From SBBG01 sp033717875 (GTDB lineage: Bacteria; Pseudomonadota; Gammaproteobacteria; Ga0077554; Ga007554): a stretch of DNA of 64,000 nt. Position 1 is the first letter of the stretch, and every line of letters begins with the position of its first letter. The stretch spans positions 41,726 to 105,725 of the forward strand of contig JADDKJ010000003.1 of NCBI GenBank assembly GCA_033717875.1, written 5' to 3'. A program made the position numbers and the translations under genes. The notes beneath the pieces were generated by a model that searched no databases, was not told where the DNA came from, and worked only from the letters and a program-made list of their open reading frames with translations. Below, piece by piece: positions 44,336-52,383 of this stretch.

Positions 44336-47300
44336 ATGCAACTAGTACAGATGATTCGGCGTTGGCTGGAGAGCCACAGTATAAAAGTGCTGGTTCCGGC
44401 GCTGTTCGTTCTTGTCTCTGCTTGTGGTGGCGGGGGGAGTAACACAGATGACAGGCAGCCAATACCCACATCCACAACCACAGGCACCCTATCGGGCAGG
44501 ATCATCTCGGCCGTAAACGGCGAAGGCGTGGCCAACGCCGCCATCAGCGTGGGTTCCGCCACGACGACGACCGCGGCGGACGGAAGTTACACGTTGACGG
44601 CCGAAGCCGGCGAAAGGGTGATCCTGCGCATCGACGCCCCCAATTTCGCGGAAACCATTCAGGTGGCGCGTGTACTGGCGGGGCAGACCACCTCCCTCGG
44701 GGCACGGCTGCTGCCAACTGCGGTCACCCTGCTCATCAACGTCGCGGCGGGCGGCACGGTGGCCGTGCCGAACTCGAGCGCGCAAATTGTTCTTCCCGCC
44801 AATGGACTCGTGCCCAGAGCGGGAGGTACCGCCTCCGGCACGGTCAACGTGGCGCTCACGCCCATCAACCCCGCCCTCGATGCCGGCCTGATGCCGGGCG
44901 ACTACACGGCGATCACCGCCGCAGGCGGAACGCCAGTGCCCATCGAAAGTTTCGGCGCGCTGCTGATCGACATCCGCGACAGTGGCGGCGCGCGCTACGA
45001 CCTCGCACCGGGATCCACCGCCACGATCCGCATCCCGGTCGGCACACGTTCCGCGCTGCCCCCCGTGACCATCCCCCTGTTCTATTTCGACGAAGGCACG
45101 GCGCGCTGGATACAGGAAGGCACCGCCACCCTCGTCGGCAGCGGCACCAATCAATTTTACCAAGGCACCGTGCCGCGCTTGCGGAACTGGAACGCCGACG
45201 TGCCGATGGATACGGTATACGTCTCGGGCTGCGTGCGCGATATCAATGACCAGCCGGCGGCGAATGTGCAGGTCCGCAGCGACGGCGTGGATTATTCTGG
45301 ATCCGCCACCGGCTATACCACCGCCGACGGCACCTTCCGCGTGGCCATGCGCCGTGGCGGCCTGGCGGCGATCAGCGCCTTCGCCTCCGACCGCGTGCCG
45401 CTCACCAACACCGTGAACGTCGGCCCGCCCGGCACCAGCATCGATTTCCCGCTGTCGCCCTGCCTCAGGGTGTCGCCAGCCGCGTTCAAGATCACCACCA
45501 CGACCTTGCCGACGGCCACCGTGGGCGTGGCTTACAACACTACACTGACGGCCGCCAATGGCGCGTTGCCCTACACCTGGAGCGTCACCGCCGGCGCTCT
45601 GCCAGCGGGGCTGACACTCGATGCCGTGACCGGCCGGATCAGCGGCACCCCCGTCACCCCCGGCACCGCGTCGTTTACCGTACAGGCGCAAGACAGCACC
45701 GCTGCCCCGCAAGTGGCGAGTCAACAGCTCTTTCTCCCGGTATGGCCGGGCATGTCCGGTGGCAAGACGCTCACCGCCATCGCCGTCACGCCCGCCAGCA
45801 CCAGCGTGGTCGTGGGCGCGAACCAGGCATTCACCGCCACCGGCACCTACTCCGACGGCAGCACGGCGAATATCACCACCTCAGTCACCTGGGCCTCCGG
45901 CACCCCCGGCGTGGCCACCATCAACGCCACCAGCGGGATCGCCACCGGCGTAGCAGTAGGCACGGCCACCATTACCGCCAGCTCCGGCACCCTCTCCGGT
46001 AGCGCCACGCTCACGGTGACGGCCACCGCGCCGACACTCAGCGCCATCGCCGTCACACCCGCCAGCGCCAGCATCGCCGTCGCGGGCGCGAATCAATTCA
46101 CCGTTACTGGCACTTACTCCGACGGCAGCACGGCGGATATCACCTCCTCTGTCACCTGGGCCTCCGGCACCCCCTCGGTAGCGACCATCAACACCACCGG
46201 CCTTGCCACTGGCGTAGCGGCGGGCACGACGGCGATCACCGCCGCGTCGGGGACGATGTCTGGAAGCGCGACCCTGACGGTGACCGGCGGGGGAGCGGGG
46301 GGCGGATGGAAGGTTGTCTCTGCTGGACACGGGCACACCGTTGCCATCAAGACTGACGGCACGCTCTGGGCGTGGGGATGGAACAGCTATGGCCAGATCG
46401 GCGACGGGATAACCGGTGGTTTGAGAACTACACCGACCCGGATCGGCACCGCCAACACCTGGGCTGCGGTGACGGCCGGAGAAGTGCACACCGTTGCCCT
46501 CCAGACCGACGGCACGCTCTGGGCGTGGGGATATAATGGCGTTGGCCAGCTCGGCGACGGGACAACCGTCAACAAGAGCACCCCCACCCGGATCGGTACC
46601 GCCAACACCTGGGCCTCGGTGGTGGCCGGAAGCACGCACACCGTTGCCCTCCAGACCGACGGCACGCTCTGGGCGTGGGGATATAACCTCGCTGGTCAAC
46701 TCGGCGACGGGACATCCGTCACCAAGTACACCCCGACCCGGATCGGCACCGCCAACACCTGGGCCTCGGTGACGGCCGGATGGACGCACACCGTTGCCCT
46801 CCAGACCGACGGCACGCTCTGGGCGTGGGGAGATAACCGCAATGGCCAGCTCGGCGACGGGACATCCGTCACCAAGTACACCCCGACCCGGATCGGCACC
46901 GCCAACACCTGGGCTATCGTGGCGGCCGGAAACGGGCACACCGTTGCCCGCCAGACCGACGGCACGCTCTGGGCGTGGGGATGGAACGCCTATGGTCAGC
47001 TCGGCGACGGGACAACCGTCAACAAGACCACCCCCACCCGGATCGGCACCGCCAACACTTGGGCCTCGGTGGCGGCCGAAAACGTGCACACCGTTGCCCT
47101 CCAGACCGACGGCACGCTCTGGGCGTGGGGAAGTAACCTCGCTGGTCAACTCGGCGACGGGACAGCCGGAATATTCGCCAATAAGAGCACCCCGACCCGG
47201 ATCGGCACCGCCAACACCAACACCTGGGCCGTAGTGGTAGCCGGAGGGCTTCACACCGTTGCCCTCCAGACCGACGGCACGCTCTGGGCGTGGGGATATA

Positions 47301-47365
47301 ACTTCTATGGACAGCTCGGCGACGGAACAGCCGTTAATAAAAATGTGCCCACGCTTATCCCCTGA
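44336..47365 (+). CDS. RCC1-repeat, Ig-like surface lipoprotein
   Basis: A 1009-residue predicted lipoprotein. The lipobox LVSAC places the modified Cys at residue 30 after a basic/hydrophobic signal. Then come a carboxypeptidase-regulatory-like beta domain (about residues 45-110), further beta-rich regions, a putative Ig domain (ending SGTPVTPGTASFTVQ), two Big2-type domains (ITAVTP-like LTAIAVTPAS, LSAIAVTPAS), and seven RCC1-type repeats with HTVALQTDGTLWAWG at about 50-residue spacing. RCC1 units form beta-propellers, here likely one seven-bladed propeller outside the cell. Strong GAGGAGG ribosome-binding site. Function may be adhesion or binding; unknown. Confidence 0.85.
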   Translation: MQLVQMIRRWLESHSIKVLVPALFVLVSACGGGGSNTDDRQPIPTSTTTGTLSGRIISAVNGEGVANAAISVGSATTTTAADGSYTLTAEAGERVILRIDAPNFAETIQVARVLAGQTTSLGARLLPTAVTLLINVAAGGTVAVPNSSAQIVLPANGLVPRAGGTASGTVNVALTPINPALDAGLMPGDYTAITAAGGTPVPIESFGALLIDIRDSGGARYDLAPGSTATIRIPVGTRSALPPVTIPLFYFDEGTARWIQEGTATLVGSGTNQFYQGTVPRLRNWNADVPMDTVYVSGCVRDINDQPAANVQVRSDGVDYSGSATGYTTADGTFRVAMRRGGLAAISAFASDRVPLTNTVNVGPPGTSIDFPLSPCLRVSPAAFKITTTTLPTATVGVAYNTTLTAANGALPYTWSVTAGALPAGLTLDAVTGRISGTPVTPGTASFTVQAQDSTAAPQVASQQLFLPVWPGMSGGKTLTAIAVTPASTSVVVGANQAFTATGTYSDGSTANITTSVTWASGTPGVATINATSGIATGVAVGTATITASSGTLSGSATLTVTATAPTLSAIAVTPASASIAVAGANQFTVTGTYSDGSTADITSSVTWASGTPSVATINTTGLATGVAAGTTAITAASGTMSGSATLTVTGGGAGGGWKVVSAGHGHTVAIKTDGTLWAWGWNSYGQIGDGITGGLRTTPTRIGTANTWAAVTAGEVHTVALQTDGTLWAWGYNGVGQLGDGTTVNKSTPTRIGTANTWASVVAGSTHTVALQTDGTLWAWGYNLAGQLGDGTSVTKYTPTRIGTANTWASVTAGWTHTVALQTDGTLWAWGDNRNGQLGDGTSVTKYTPTRIGTANTWAIVAAGNGHTVARQTDGTLWAWGWNAYGQLGDGTTVNKTTPTRIGTANTWASVAAENVHTVALQTDGTLWAWGSNLAGQLGDGTAGIFANKSTPTRIGTANTNTWAVVVAGGLHTVALQTDGTLWAWGYNFYGQLGDGTAVNKNVPTLIP
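46314..47365 (+). repeat. Tandem 150 bp RCC1-coding repeats
   Basis: Seven units; the phrase CCAGACCGACGGCACGCTCT or a close variant recurs at about 46349, 46499, 46649, 46799, 46949, 47099 and 47267. Period is exactly 150 bp for the first six and 168 bp for the last step. DNA identity is so high that recent expansion or gene conversion is likely. Confidence 0.9.
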
Positions 47366-47418
47366 GCCGGGCAGTGGGTAGGCACGCTGTTTGCGCCTAC
47401 CTGCGGTGACGAACCGTA

Positions 47419-47547
47419 CAGCCATGTAGGGTGGGCACGTTTTTCGTGCCCACGCGGAATAAATCGAACGTGAGAAATGGCGATGTTGTTGTTCCTGGGT
47501 ATCCGCGTGGGCAACCCAAACAACGGGTTGCCCACCCTACATGGCTG
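47419..47547. repeat. MITE-like element with 19-base terminal inverted repeats
   Basis: Perfect ends CAGCCATGTAGGGTGGGCA (47419-47437) and complement (47529-47547). Two internal hairpins, GTGGGCACG-TTTTT-CGTGCCCAC (47431-47453) and GTGGGCAACCC...GGGTTGCCCAC (47507-47535), lie near each end. The TAGGGTGGGCA-type repeat is widespread in proteobacteria. It follows the RCC1 gene; 47366-47693 otherwise holds nothing recognised. Confidence 0.75.
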
Positions 47548-47693
47548 ACCCCGTTTTTTCGGATAGATACATGCACTCCCTCGCCTGTTGAAAACATGTT
47601 TCTGGGTCTTGCAATGTGGGAGGAGCCCATAGATATAGGTACGGTTGCGGTGCTACACTAAATCTACATCCATTTCACTTTAGGGAGATTGCC

Positions 47694-48296
47694 ATGGCTC
47701 GCCTTCTTGTTTGGGGATCCCCTAGCTTGACCGGTCACGCTTCTGTTCAGACCGCCGAGCACTACCTCAGTTTTCACCCGCGAGACATGAAGCTCGCGCA
47801 CGATGTGGCTGGAACGCCTGCAGTACTGAAGACTTTCGACTATGACATCTCAATTCATCAGCACCCGACAGACTCCGTTTCGATAGATTGGCTGGACGAA
47901 GATCGCATGAATCAGCACATCGATGCGCTGATCGATGAAACACAATCTGGCGAGCTTCAATATAAGCTCCTCACCACGAACTGCTCAAGCATGGCTGCAG
48001 AGCTCTTATGTATCGGCGCTCGGACGCCCTTCAATCCTCACAAGCCGATGCGGGAACTGTTTTCTGAGATCCGACGTGTGCCTTTCCTCCATGACCACGG
48101 AAGAGTTCTGGAACTTGTCCGCGAGGCGATAGAGGACGCCGCGCTAATCTGTGCGCGAAGAGGTCCAGTTGGGCGTGTCGCACGGCATGTTCTGCCTATA
48201 CTCCTTGCAGACGTCGCCAGCAGGGAATTCATCTGGACTCCTGGAGACGTGAAGACGTTTGCGAAAGGACTCTCCACCCACAACCACAACTTCTAA
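47694..48296 (+). CDS. Protein of unknown function with His and Cys motifs
   Basis: A 200-residue soluble protein, not assigned. It starts after AGGGAGA. Two motifs stand out: LTGHASVQT with His15 and LLTTNCSSMAAELL with Cys97. His-before-Cys order with an N-C-S context resembles permuted papain-like (NlpC/P60 or DUF4105-like) folds, so a cysteine hydrolase or effector-like enzyme is possible. No signal peptide or membrane segment is visible. It lies in the accessory region before a group II intron relic; no immunity-like gene is next to it. Confidence 0.55.
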   Translation: MARLLVWGSPSLTGHASVQTAEHYLSFHPRDMKLAHDVAGTPAVLKTFDYDISIHQHPTDSVSIDWLDEDRMNQHIDALIDETQSGELQYKLLTTNCSSMAAELLCIGARTPFNPHKPMRELFSEIRRVPFLHDHGRVLELVREAIEDAALICARRGPVGRVARHVLPILLADVASREFIWTPGDVKTFAKGLSTHNHNF

Positions 48297-48306
48297 GTAA
48301 ACGTAG

Positions 48307-48333
48307 CCCGGATGCAGTGCAACGAAATCCGGG
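48307..48333. repeat. REP-like palindrome
   Basis: CCCGGAT and ATCCGGG pair around a 13-base loop (GCAGTGCAACGAA). This GTAGCCCGGATGCAG-type palindrome is a common dispersed repeat. It lies immediately on the 3-prime side of the group II intron relic. Confidence 0.5.
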
Positions 48334-48357
48334 AGGTTCAGCGCTCCGTACATCCCG

Positions 48358-49106
48358 ATAGGGGTAGAGATGGGCTCTCGCCCACCCCTCCTTACGAACC
48401 GTGCGTGCGGTTCTCCCGCACACGGCTCTCCAGTTGAAAGTTTCCTCATCGGGATTGGCTCGCTACCAGCCGGGCCCCCTTTAGGGTGAAAAGGCCCAGT
48501 TGGGCGAAGTAGGCATTGTTTTTTGCCTCCTTGGACCCCGTTCTCCAGGGCCGCCAACATCCGGTCCGTCCATATCGATGCTTTCACCCACGCCCACCGG
48601 GCACGGATGTCTGTCTCTTGTTTAGTCGTTGCCGACACTCTCGGGACTGCTGCTTGCTGCATCGATAGAATCTTCCGTCTCTCTCTTCCTGCCCCCCTTC
48701 CCCTCGGCGGGGCTTTGCTTTCCGCGCTTTTCAGCGTCGAATCGAATGATTCGGCGCCTGCGGTACTATGAGGACTCTGACTCCTGCCACCTTCACCCCG
48801 GCGGCAGGTCTCCCCACTTATCTCGCGTAACCTTCCGACCGTTCCGTCCCCAACCACCTGATGCGCCCGAACATCGCTTTTGCCGTCATCACCAGCGTGT
48901 CCGATGATTTCTCAAGCTTCGCCACGAAACCGCAGTCTCGCCGCTACACCCCGCCGAATCGGGTTCGTTATCCTACAGACCAGTCTTCCGCTTCCGGTTG
49001 CTCTCCACCTCACCTCACAGTGACGCAGTTACCTTCGGCTGCAGAGGTGATGACCTCCTCTGACGCGGACTTCCACCGCGCTGATTACGCGCCTTCATGG
49101 GCGCAC
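48358..49106 (-). mobile_element. Group II intron relic with most of the reverse transcriptase deleted
   Basis: On the minus strand the element starts GTGCGCCCATGAAGGCGCG (5-prime end 49106) and ends CCCCTAT (48358). Domain V is recognisable at 48396-48428: GAGCCGTG... with a GAGAA loop and a two-base bulge before ACGGTTC; domain VI pairs AGGGGT with ACCCCT (48359-48394). Only the start of the maturase remains (WTDRMLAALENGVQGGK, about 48525-48585), joined out of frame to its C-terminal end (NAYFAQLGLF through ASQSR and stop, 48450-48525). About 750 bp remain of an element normally near 2 kb or more. It cannot encode its own maturase. Confidence 0.8.
48396..48428 (-). ncRNA. Group II intron domain V
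   Basis: A 33-nucleotide hairpin: GAGCCGTGTGCGG, loop GAGAA, then CCGCAC, bulge GC and ACGGTTC. It has the AGC triad at nucleotides 2-4 and the bulge that coordinate metal in the intron active site, so the catalytic core looks unbroken even though the maturase is lost. Confidence 0.75.
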
Positions 49107-49125
49107 GATTTCATTTCATTTCATC

Positions 49126-49404
49126 TGGGCTACCTTACTATGATTTTCCGGCGGAGCACTGGACGCATCTGCGCACCACCAACCCCATTAGAATCAATCT
49201 TTGCCATCGGGCCACACGCACGCGCAACGGTGTCTCCCGTTCGACCTTCCTCGGCTCGGCGTCGAGCCGATCGAAGAAGCGGAGAAATCCTGGCGCCGGA
49301 TCAAGGGCGCTTCGCTGCTCGAGCTACTACTGAAGGGCATTCCCTTCAAAGACGGAGAAGCGGTATTGGGCAATCTGCCGCCACAGCAGGAACTCACCGC
49401 CTAA
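49126..49404 (+). pseudogene. IS256-family transposase remnant (C-terminal part)
   Basis: Conceptual translation gives YYDFPAEHWTHLRTTNPI, then after a one-base shift ESIFAI, then after another shift EEAEKSWRRIKGASLLELLL and GIPFKDGEAVLGNLPPQQEL to a stop. These match the C-terminal region of IS256/mutator transposases. The frame is broken at least twice and the N-terminal half is missing, so it is inactive. The intron relic ends 20 bp upstream. Confidence 0.7.
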
Positions 49405-49456
49405 TGACGTCAGGTCGGGGCGTGGCGTACACCAGGTTTGACAATACCTCGCGGAG

Positions 49457-49524
49457 ATTTCCATACAATTGACGATATAGGGGGGTATAGTCTATATTTT
49501 ATACGTTAAATTTCCGTACAATGA
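49457..49524 (+). promoter_or_regulatory. Promoter/operator region of the toxin-antitoxin pair
   Basis: Two direct repeats ATTTCC(A/G)TACAAT at 49457-49469 and 49510-49522, 53 bp apart, bracket TTGACG (49470-49475) and TATATT (49494-49499), a plausible sigma70 promoter with an 18-base spacer. Repeats of this kind next to ribbon-helix-helix antitoxins commonly serve for autorepression. Confidence 0.4.
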
Positions 49525-49540
49525 TTTGGAGGTTGATGAT

Positions 49541-49810
49541 ATGGCTACCACCCGTTTTGACATGCGCCTGGATGAAAATTTAAAGGCAAAGGCCGAAAAA
49601 GCTTCGGCCCTGCTTGGTATGAAGAGCCTGACCGAGTATGTCAGCAAGCTGATGGAGGAGGATGCCAGCCGGGTCATCGCCCAGCATGAGACCATCACCA
49701 TCGAGAATGACCTGTTTGATCAGTTCATCAACGCCTGTGACAAGGCCAAGCGCCCGAATAAGGCATTGCGCGACGCGGTAACCTTTACCCGCAAACAGGG
49801 CATCAAGTGA
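49541..49810 (+). CDS. DUF1778-type ribbon-helix-helix antitoxin
   Basis: An 89-residue protein with an N-terminal ribbon-helix-helix DNA-binding part (TRFDMRLDENLKAKAEKASALLG) and a C-terminal toxin-neutralising tail. It starts behind GGAGG. Antitoxins of this type bind DNA and their GNAT toxin. The stop overlaps the toxin start (GTGA), giving translational coupling. Confidence 0.85.
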   Translation: MATTRFDMRLDENLKAKAEKASALLGMKSLTEYVSKLMEEDASRVIAQHETITIENDLFDQFINACDKAKRPNKALRDAVTFTRKQGIK

Positions 49811-50337
49811 GCGGGTCCACTCGCTTCGTCGATCTGGACAAAAAGCGCCATGACCGAATCAGCTTCGACTGCGGCGAAACCGAGCTGAACCAGTTCCTCC
49901 GGCAGTTTGCCGCCAAACACATGGAGTCCAGTCTCAGTCGTACTCTGGTACTACCCGCCTCGCAGTCGCTGCCCGATGGCAAACTTCCTATCTGCGCCTT
50001 TTATACCATCGCCCCCAGCACCATCCGCCGCGAGACGTTATCTAAAGCGATGGCCAAGCGCCTTCCGCACTACCCTGTACCGGTTTTTCTGATCGCCCAG
50101 CTTGCGGTTCACAAGGAGTATCAGGGGCAGGGGCTGGGCAAGATTGCTCTGGTGAAGGCATTGGAGCACCTCTACGAGATCAATGCCCACATGCGAGCTT
50201 ATGCCATCGTGGTAGACTGCCTCAACGACGAGGCACGATCATTCTATACCCGCTACGGTTTCGAACTGCTCTGTCAGCACAATGGACGCAGTCGCCTGTT
50301 CCTGCCGATGAAGACGGTCGCACAGCTCTTCGCCTAA
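49807..50337 (+). CDS. GNAT acetyltransferase toxin (TacT/AtaT-like)
   Basis: A 176-residue GCN5-related N-acetyltransferase. Acetyl-CoA loop QGQGLGKIAL (about residues 101-110) after LAVHKEYQ is intact, and DEARSFYTRYGFELL is the conserved C-terminal part. Homologues paired with DUF1778 antitoxins acetylate aminoacyl-tRNA and stop translation. GTG start overlaps the antitoxin stop. It is the last gene of the accessory region before the htpG promoter. Confidence 0.85.
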   Translation: MSGSTRFVDLDKKRHDRISFDCGETELNQFLRQFAAKHMESSLSRTLVLPASQSLPDGKLPICAFYTIAPSTIRRETLSKAMAKRLPHYPVPVFLIAQLAVHKEYQGQGLGKIALVKALEHLYEINAHMRAYAIVVDCLNDEARSFYTRYGFELLCQHNGRSRLFLPMKTVAQLFA

Positions 50338-50403
50338 CGATTCAGGAGAGCAGGGAAGCTGGCGTGACAAGATACTTGGCCACGCGACTTCCCTCAAATA
50401 TAG

Positions 50404-50504
50404 GCCGTTATGGAAAGCGAGGGCTTATCCAGAGCAGGTGGCTACGGGTATAATTTTCCAATTTATCACCGCAGACAAAGGAGTTGAATCACCATGAGCA
50501 CCGA
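50404..50504 (+). repeat. Right copy of the duplicated htpG promoter/leader
   Basis: The native htpG upstream region, paired with the copy at 41331-41432. It ends inside the first codons of htpG. Confidence 0.85.
50449..50454 (+). promoter_or_regulatory. Putative htpG -10 box
   Basis: TATAAT lies 39 bp before the htpG ATG. No clear sigma32-type -10 (CCCCAT) was seen, so heat-shock control cannot be read here. Confidence 0.5.
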
Positions 50505-52371
50505 AACGCATAAGGAAACCCTGGGCTTTCAGGCTGAGATCCAGCAATTGCTGAAGCTGATGATCCACTCGCTGTATAGCAACAAGGAGATCTTCCTGCG
50601 CGAGCTGATTTCCAATGCTTCCGATGCCGCCGACAAACTGCGCTTCGAGGCGCTCACCGATAACGCGCTGTATGAGGGCGATACCGATCTCAAGATCCGC
50701 GTTTCTTTCGACAAGGAGAAACGCACCATCACGGTGGCGGACAACGGTATCGGCATGAGCCGCGGCGAAGTGATGGACAATATCGGTACCATCGCCAAGT
50801 CGGGTACCCGCCAATTCTTCGAATCCCTCACCGGAGACCAGGCCAAGGACGCTCGTCTCATCGGCCAGTTCGGCGTCGGTTTCTACTCCGCCTTCATCAT
50901 CGCCGACAAGGTGACGCTCACCACCCGCCGCGCGGGGCTGGGTCCCGAACACGGCGTGCGCTGGGAATCGGGCGGGGAGGGGACGTATACCCTGGAAACA
51001 GTGGAGAAACCGGCGCGCGGCACCGAGGTGGTGTTGCACTTGCGCGAGGGAGAAGAAGAATTCCTCGACGAATACCGCCTGCGTCACATCATCGGCAAAT
51101 ATTCCGATCACATCTCCCTGCCGATCGTCATGAAAGCGCGGGACAAGGACGAAGACGAAACCGTCAATCGCGCTTCCGCCTTGTGGGCGCGCCCGAAAAA
51201 AGAGATCAGCACCGAAGAGTACAACGAATTTTACAAGCATGTGGCGCACGACTTCGAGGAGCCGCTGGCCCATGTTCATACCCATGTGGAAGGCAATCAG
51301 TCCTATACCACGCTGCTGTATATTCCCAAGCGCGCGCCCTTCGATCTGTGGGACCGCGACCAGCGTCATGGCATCAAGCTTTATGTGCGCCGCGTCTTCA
51401 TCATGGACGATGCCGAACAGTTGATGCCCAATTACCTGCGGTTCGTGCGCGGCGTGGTCGATTCGGACGATCTTCCGCTCAACGTCTCGCGCGAAATCTT
51501 GCAGCGCAACAAGCAGATCGACGCCATCCGCGGCGCCTCGGTGAAAAAAGTGCTGGGTGTGCTGGAGGAGCTGGCGAAAAACGATAAGGAAAAATATGCC
51601 GGATTCTGGAAAGAATTCGGCCGTGTGCTCAAGGAAGGCCCGGTGGAGGATCATGCCAACCGGGAGCGCATCGCCAAACTGCTAAGGTTTGCCTCGACGC
51701 ATACCGATACAGAGACACAGGATGTCGCGCTGGAGGATTACGTCGTGCGCATGAAACCGGGGCAGGACAAGATCTACTACGTCACCGCCGAGAGCTTCGC
51801 CGCCGCCCGGAACAGTCCGCACCTGGAGGTGTTTCGCAAAAAAGGCATCGAGGTGCTGCTGCTCTCGGATCGTGTCGATGAATGGCTGACTTCGCATTTC
51901 ACCGCTTTTGAAGGCAAGCCGCTTCAATCTGTCGCCAAGGGTGATCTGAATCTTGCCGGGCTTGAGGACGAGGAAGAAAAGCGCCAACTCGACGAAGCCG
52001 CCGGTGAAATGGAAGGTCTCACGGCGCAGATGAAGGAGGCTCTGGGCGACAAGGTCAAAGCCGTGCGCATCAGCCATCGCCTGACGCGCTCACCCGCCTG
52101 CCTGGTCGTCGAAGAACACGATATGGCGGTGAGCCTGCAGAAGATGCTGAAGGCGGCGGGCCATGATGTGCCAAGCACCGCACCGATCCTGGAAATCAAC
52201 CCACGGCATCCGCTGGTGATGCGGTTGAAGGATGAATCCGACGCGCGGCGTCTCGCGGATTGGGCGCACATCATGTTCGGTCAGGCGTTGCTCAGCGAGG
52301 GCGGGCAACTCGAAGACCCTGGCGCTTTCGTGCAGCGCTTGAACGAATTGCTGGTGTCCATGGCGCGATAA
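50494..52371 (+). CDS. htpG: Chaperone HtpG (Hsp90)
   Basis: A 625-residue cytoplasmic ATP-dependent chaperone. The GHKL ATPase start includes GFQAEIQQLLKLMIHSLYSN, ELISNASDAADKLR, VADNGIGMSRGEV and GQFGVGFYSAFIIAD; middle-domain LPLNVSREILQ is present. Length matches bacterial HtpG. The start follows AAAGGAG. The pilU gene follows 12 bp downstream. Confidence 0.97.
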   Translation: MSTETHKETLGFQAEIQQLLKLMIHSLYSNKEIFLRELISNASDAADKLRFEALTDNALYEGDTDLKIRVSFDKEKRTITVADNGIGMSRGEVMDNIGTIAKSGTRQFFESLTGDQAKDARLIGQFGVGFYSAFIIADKVTLTTRRAGLGPEHGVRWESGGEGTYTLETVEKPARGTEVVLHLREGEEEFLDEYRLRHIIGKYSDHISLPIVMKARDKDEDETVNRASALWARPKKEISTEEYNEFYKHVAHDFEEPLAHVHTHVEGNQSYTTLLYIPKRAPFDLWDRDQRHGIKLYVRRVFIMDDAEQLMPNYLRFVRGVVDSDDLPLNVSREILQRNKQIDAIRGASVKKVLGVLEELAKNDKEKYAGFWKEFGRVLKEGPVEDHANRERIAKLLRFASTHTDTETQDVALEDYVVRMKPGQDKIYYVTAESFAAARNSPHLEVFRKKGIEVLLLSDRVDEWLTSHFTAFEGKPLQSVAKGDLNLAGLEDEEEKRQLDEAAGEMEGLTAQMKEALGDKVKAVRISHRLTRSPACLVVEEHDMAVSLQKMLKAAGHDVPSTAPILEINPRHPLVMRLKDESDARRLADWAHIMFGQALLSEGGQLEDPGAFVQRLNELLVSMAR

Positions 52372-52383
52372 TCTGGGTGAACC

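Noticed and set aside
46314..47365. Regular repeats that could suggest a CRISPR array
   Set aside because: The 150 bp period is coding, spacer-free and encodes RCC1 blades; no short direct repeats with unique spacers and no cas genes.
45881..47425. Long minus-strand open frame of over 500 codons with repeats
   Set aside because: It is the complement of the RCC1 repeat region; GC-rich repeats keep all frames open.
48144..48857. Minus-strand frame of 237 codons
   Set aside because: It is a chance fusion through the intron relic and the antisense of the neighbouring gene; only a short stretch is maturase-like.
50404..50493. Sigma32 heat-shock promoter for htpG
   Set aside because: No CTTGAAA/CCCCAT pair could be found; only a TATAAT box is visible.
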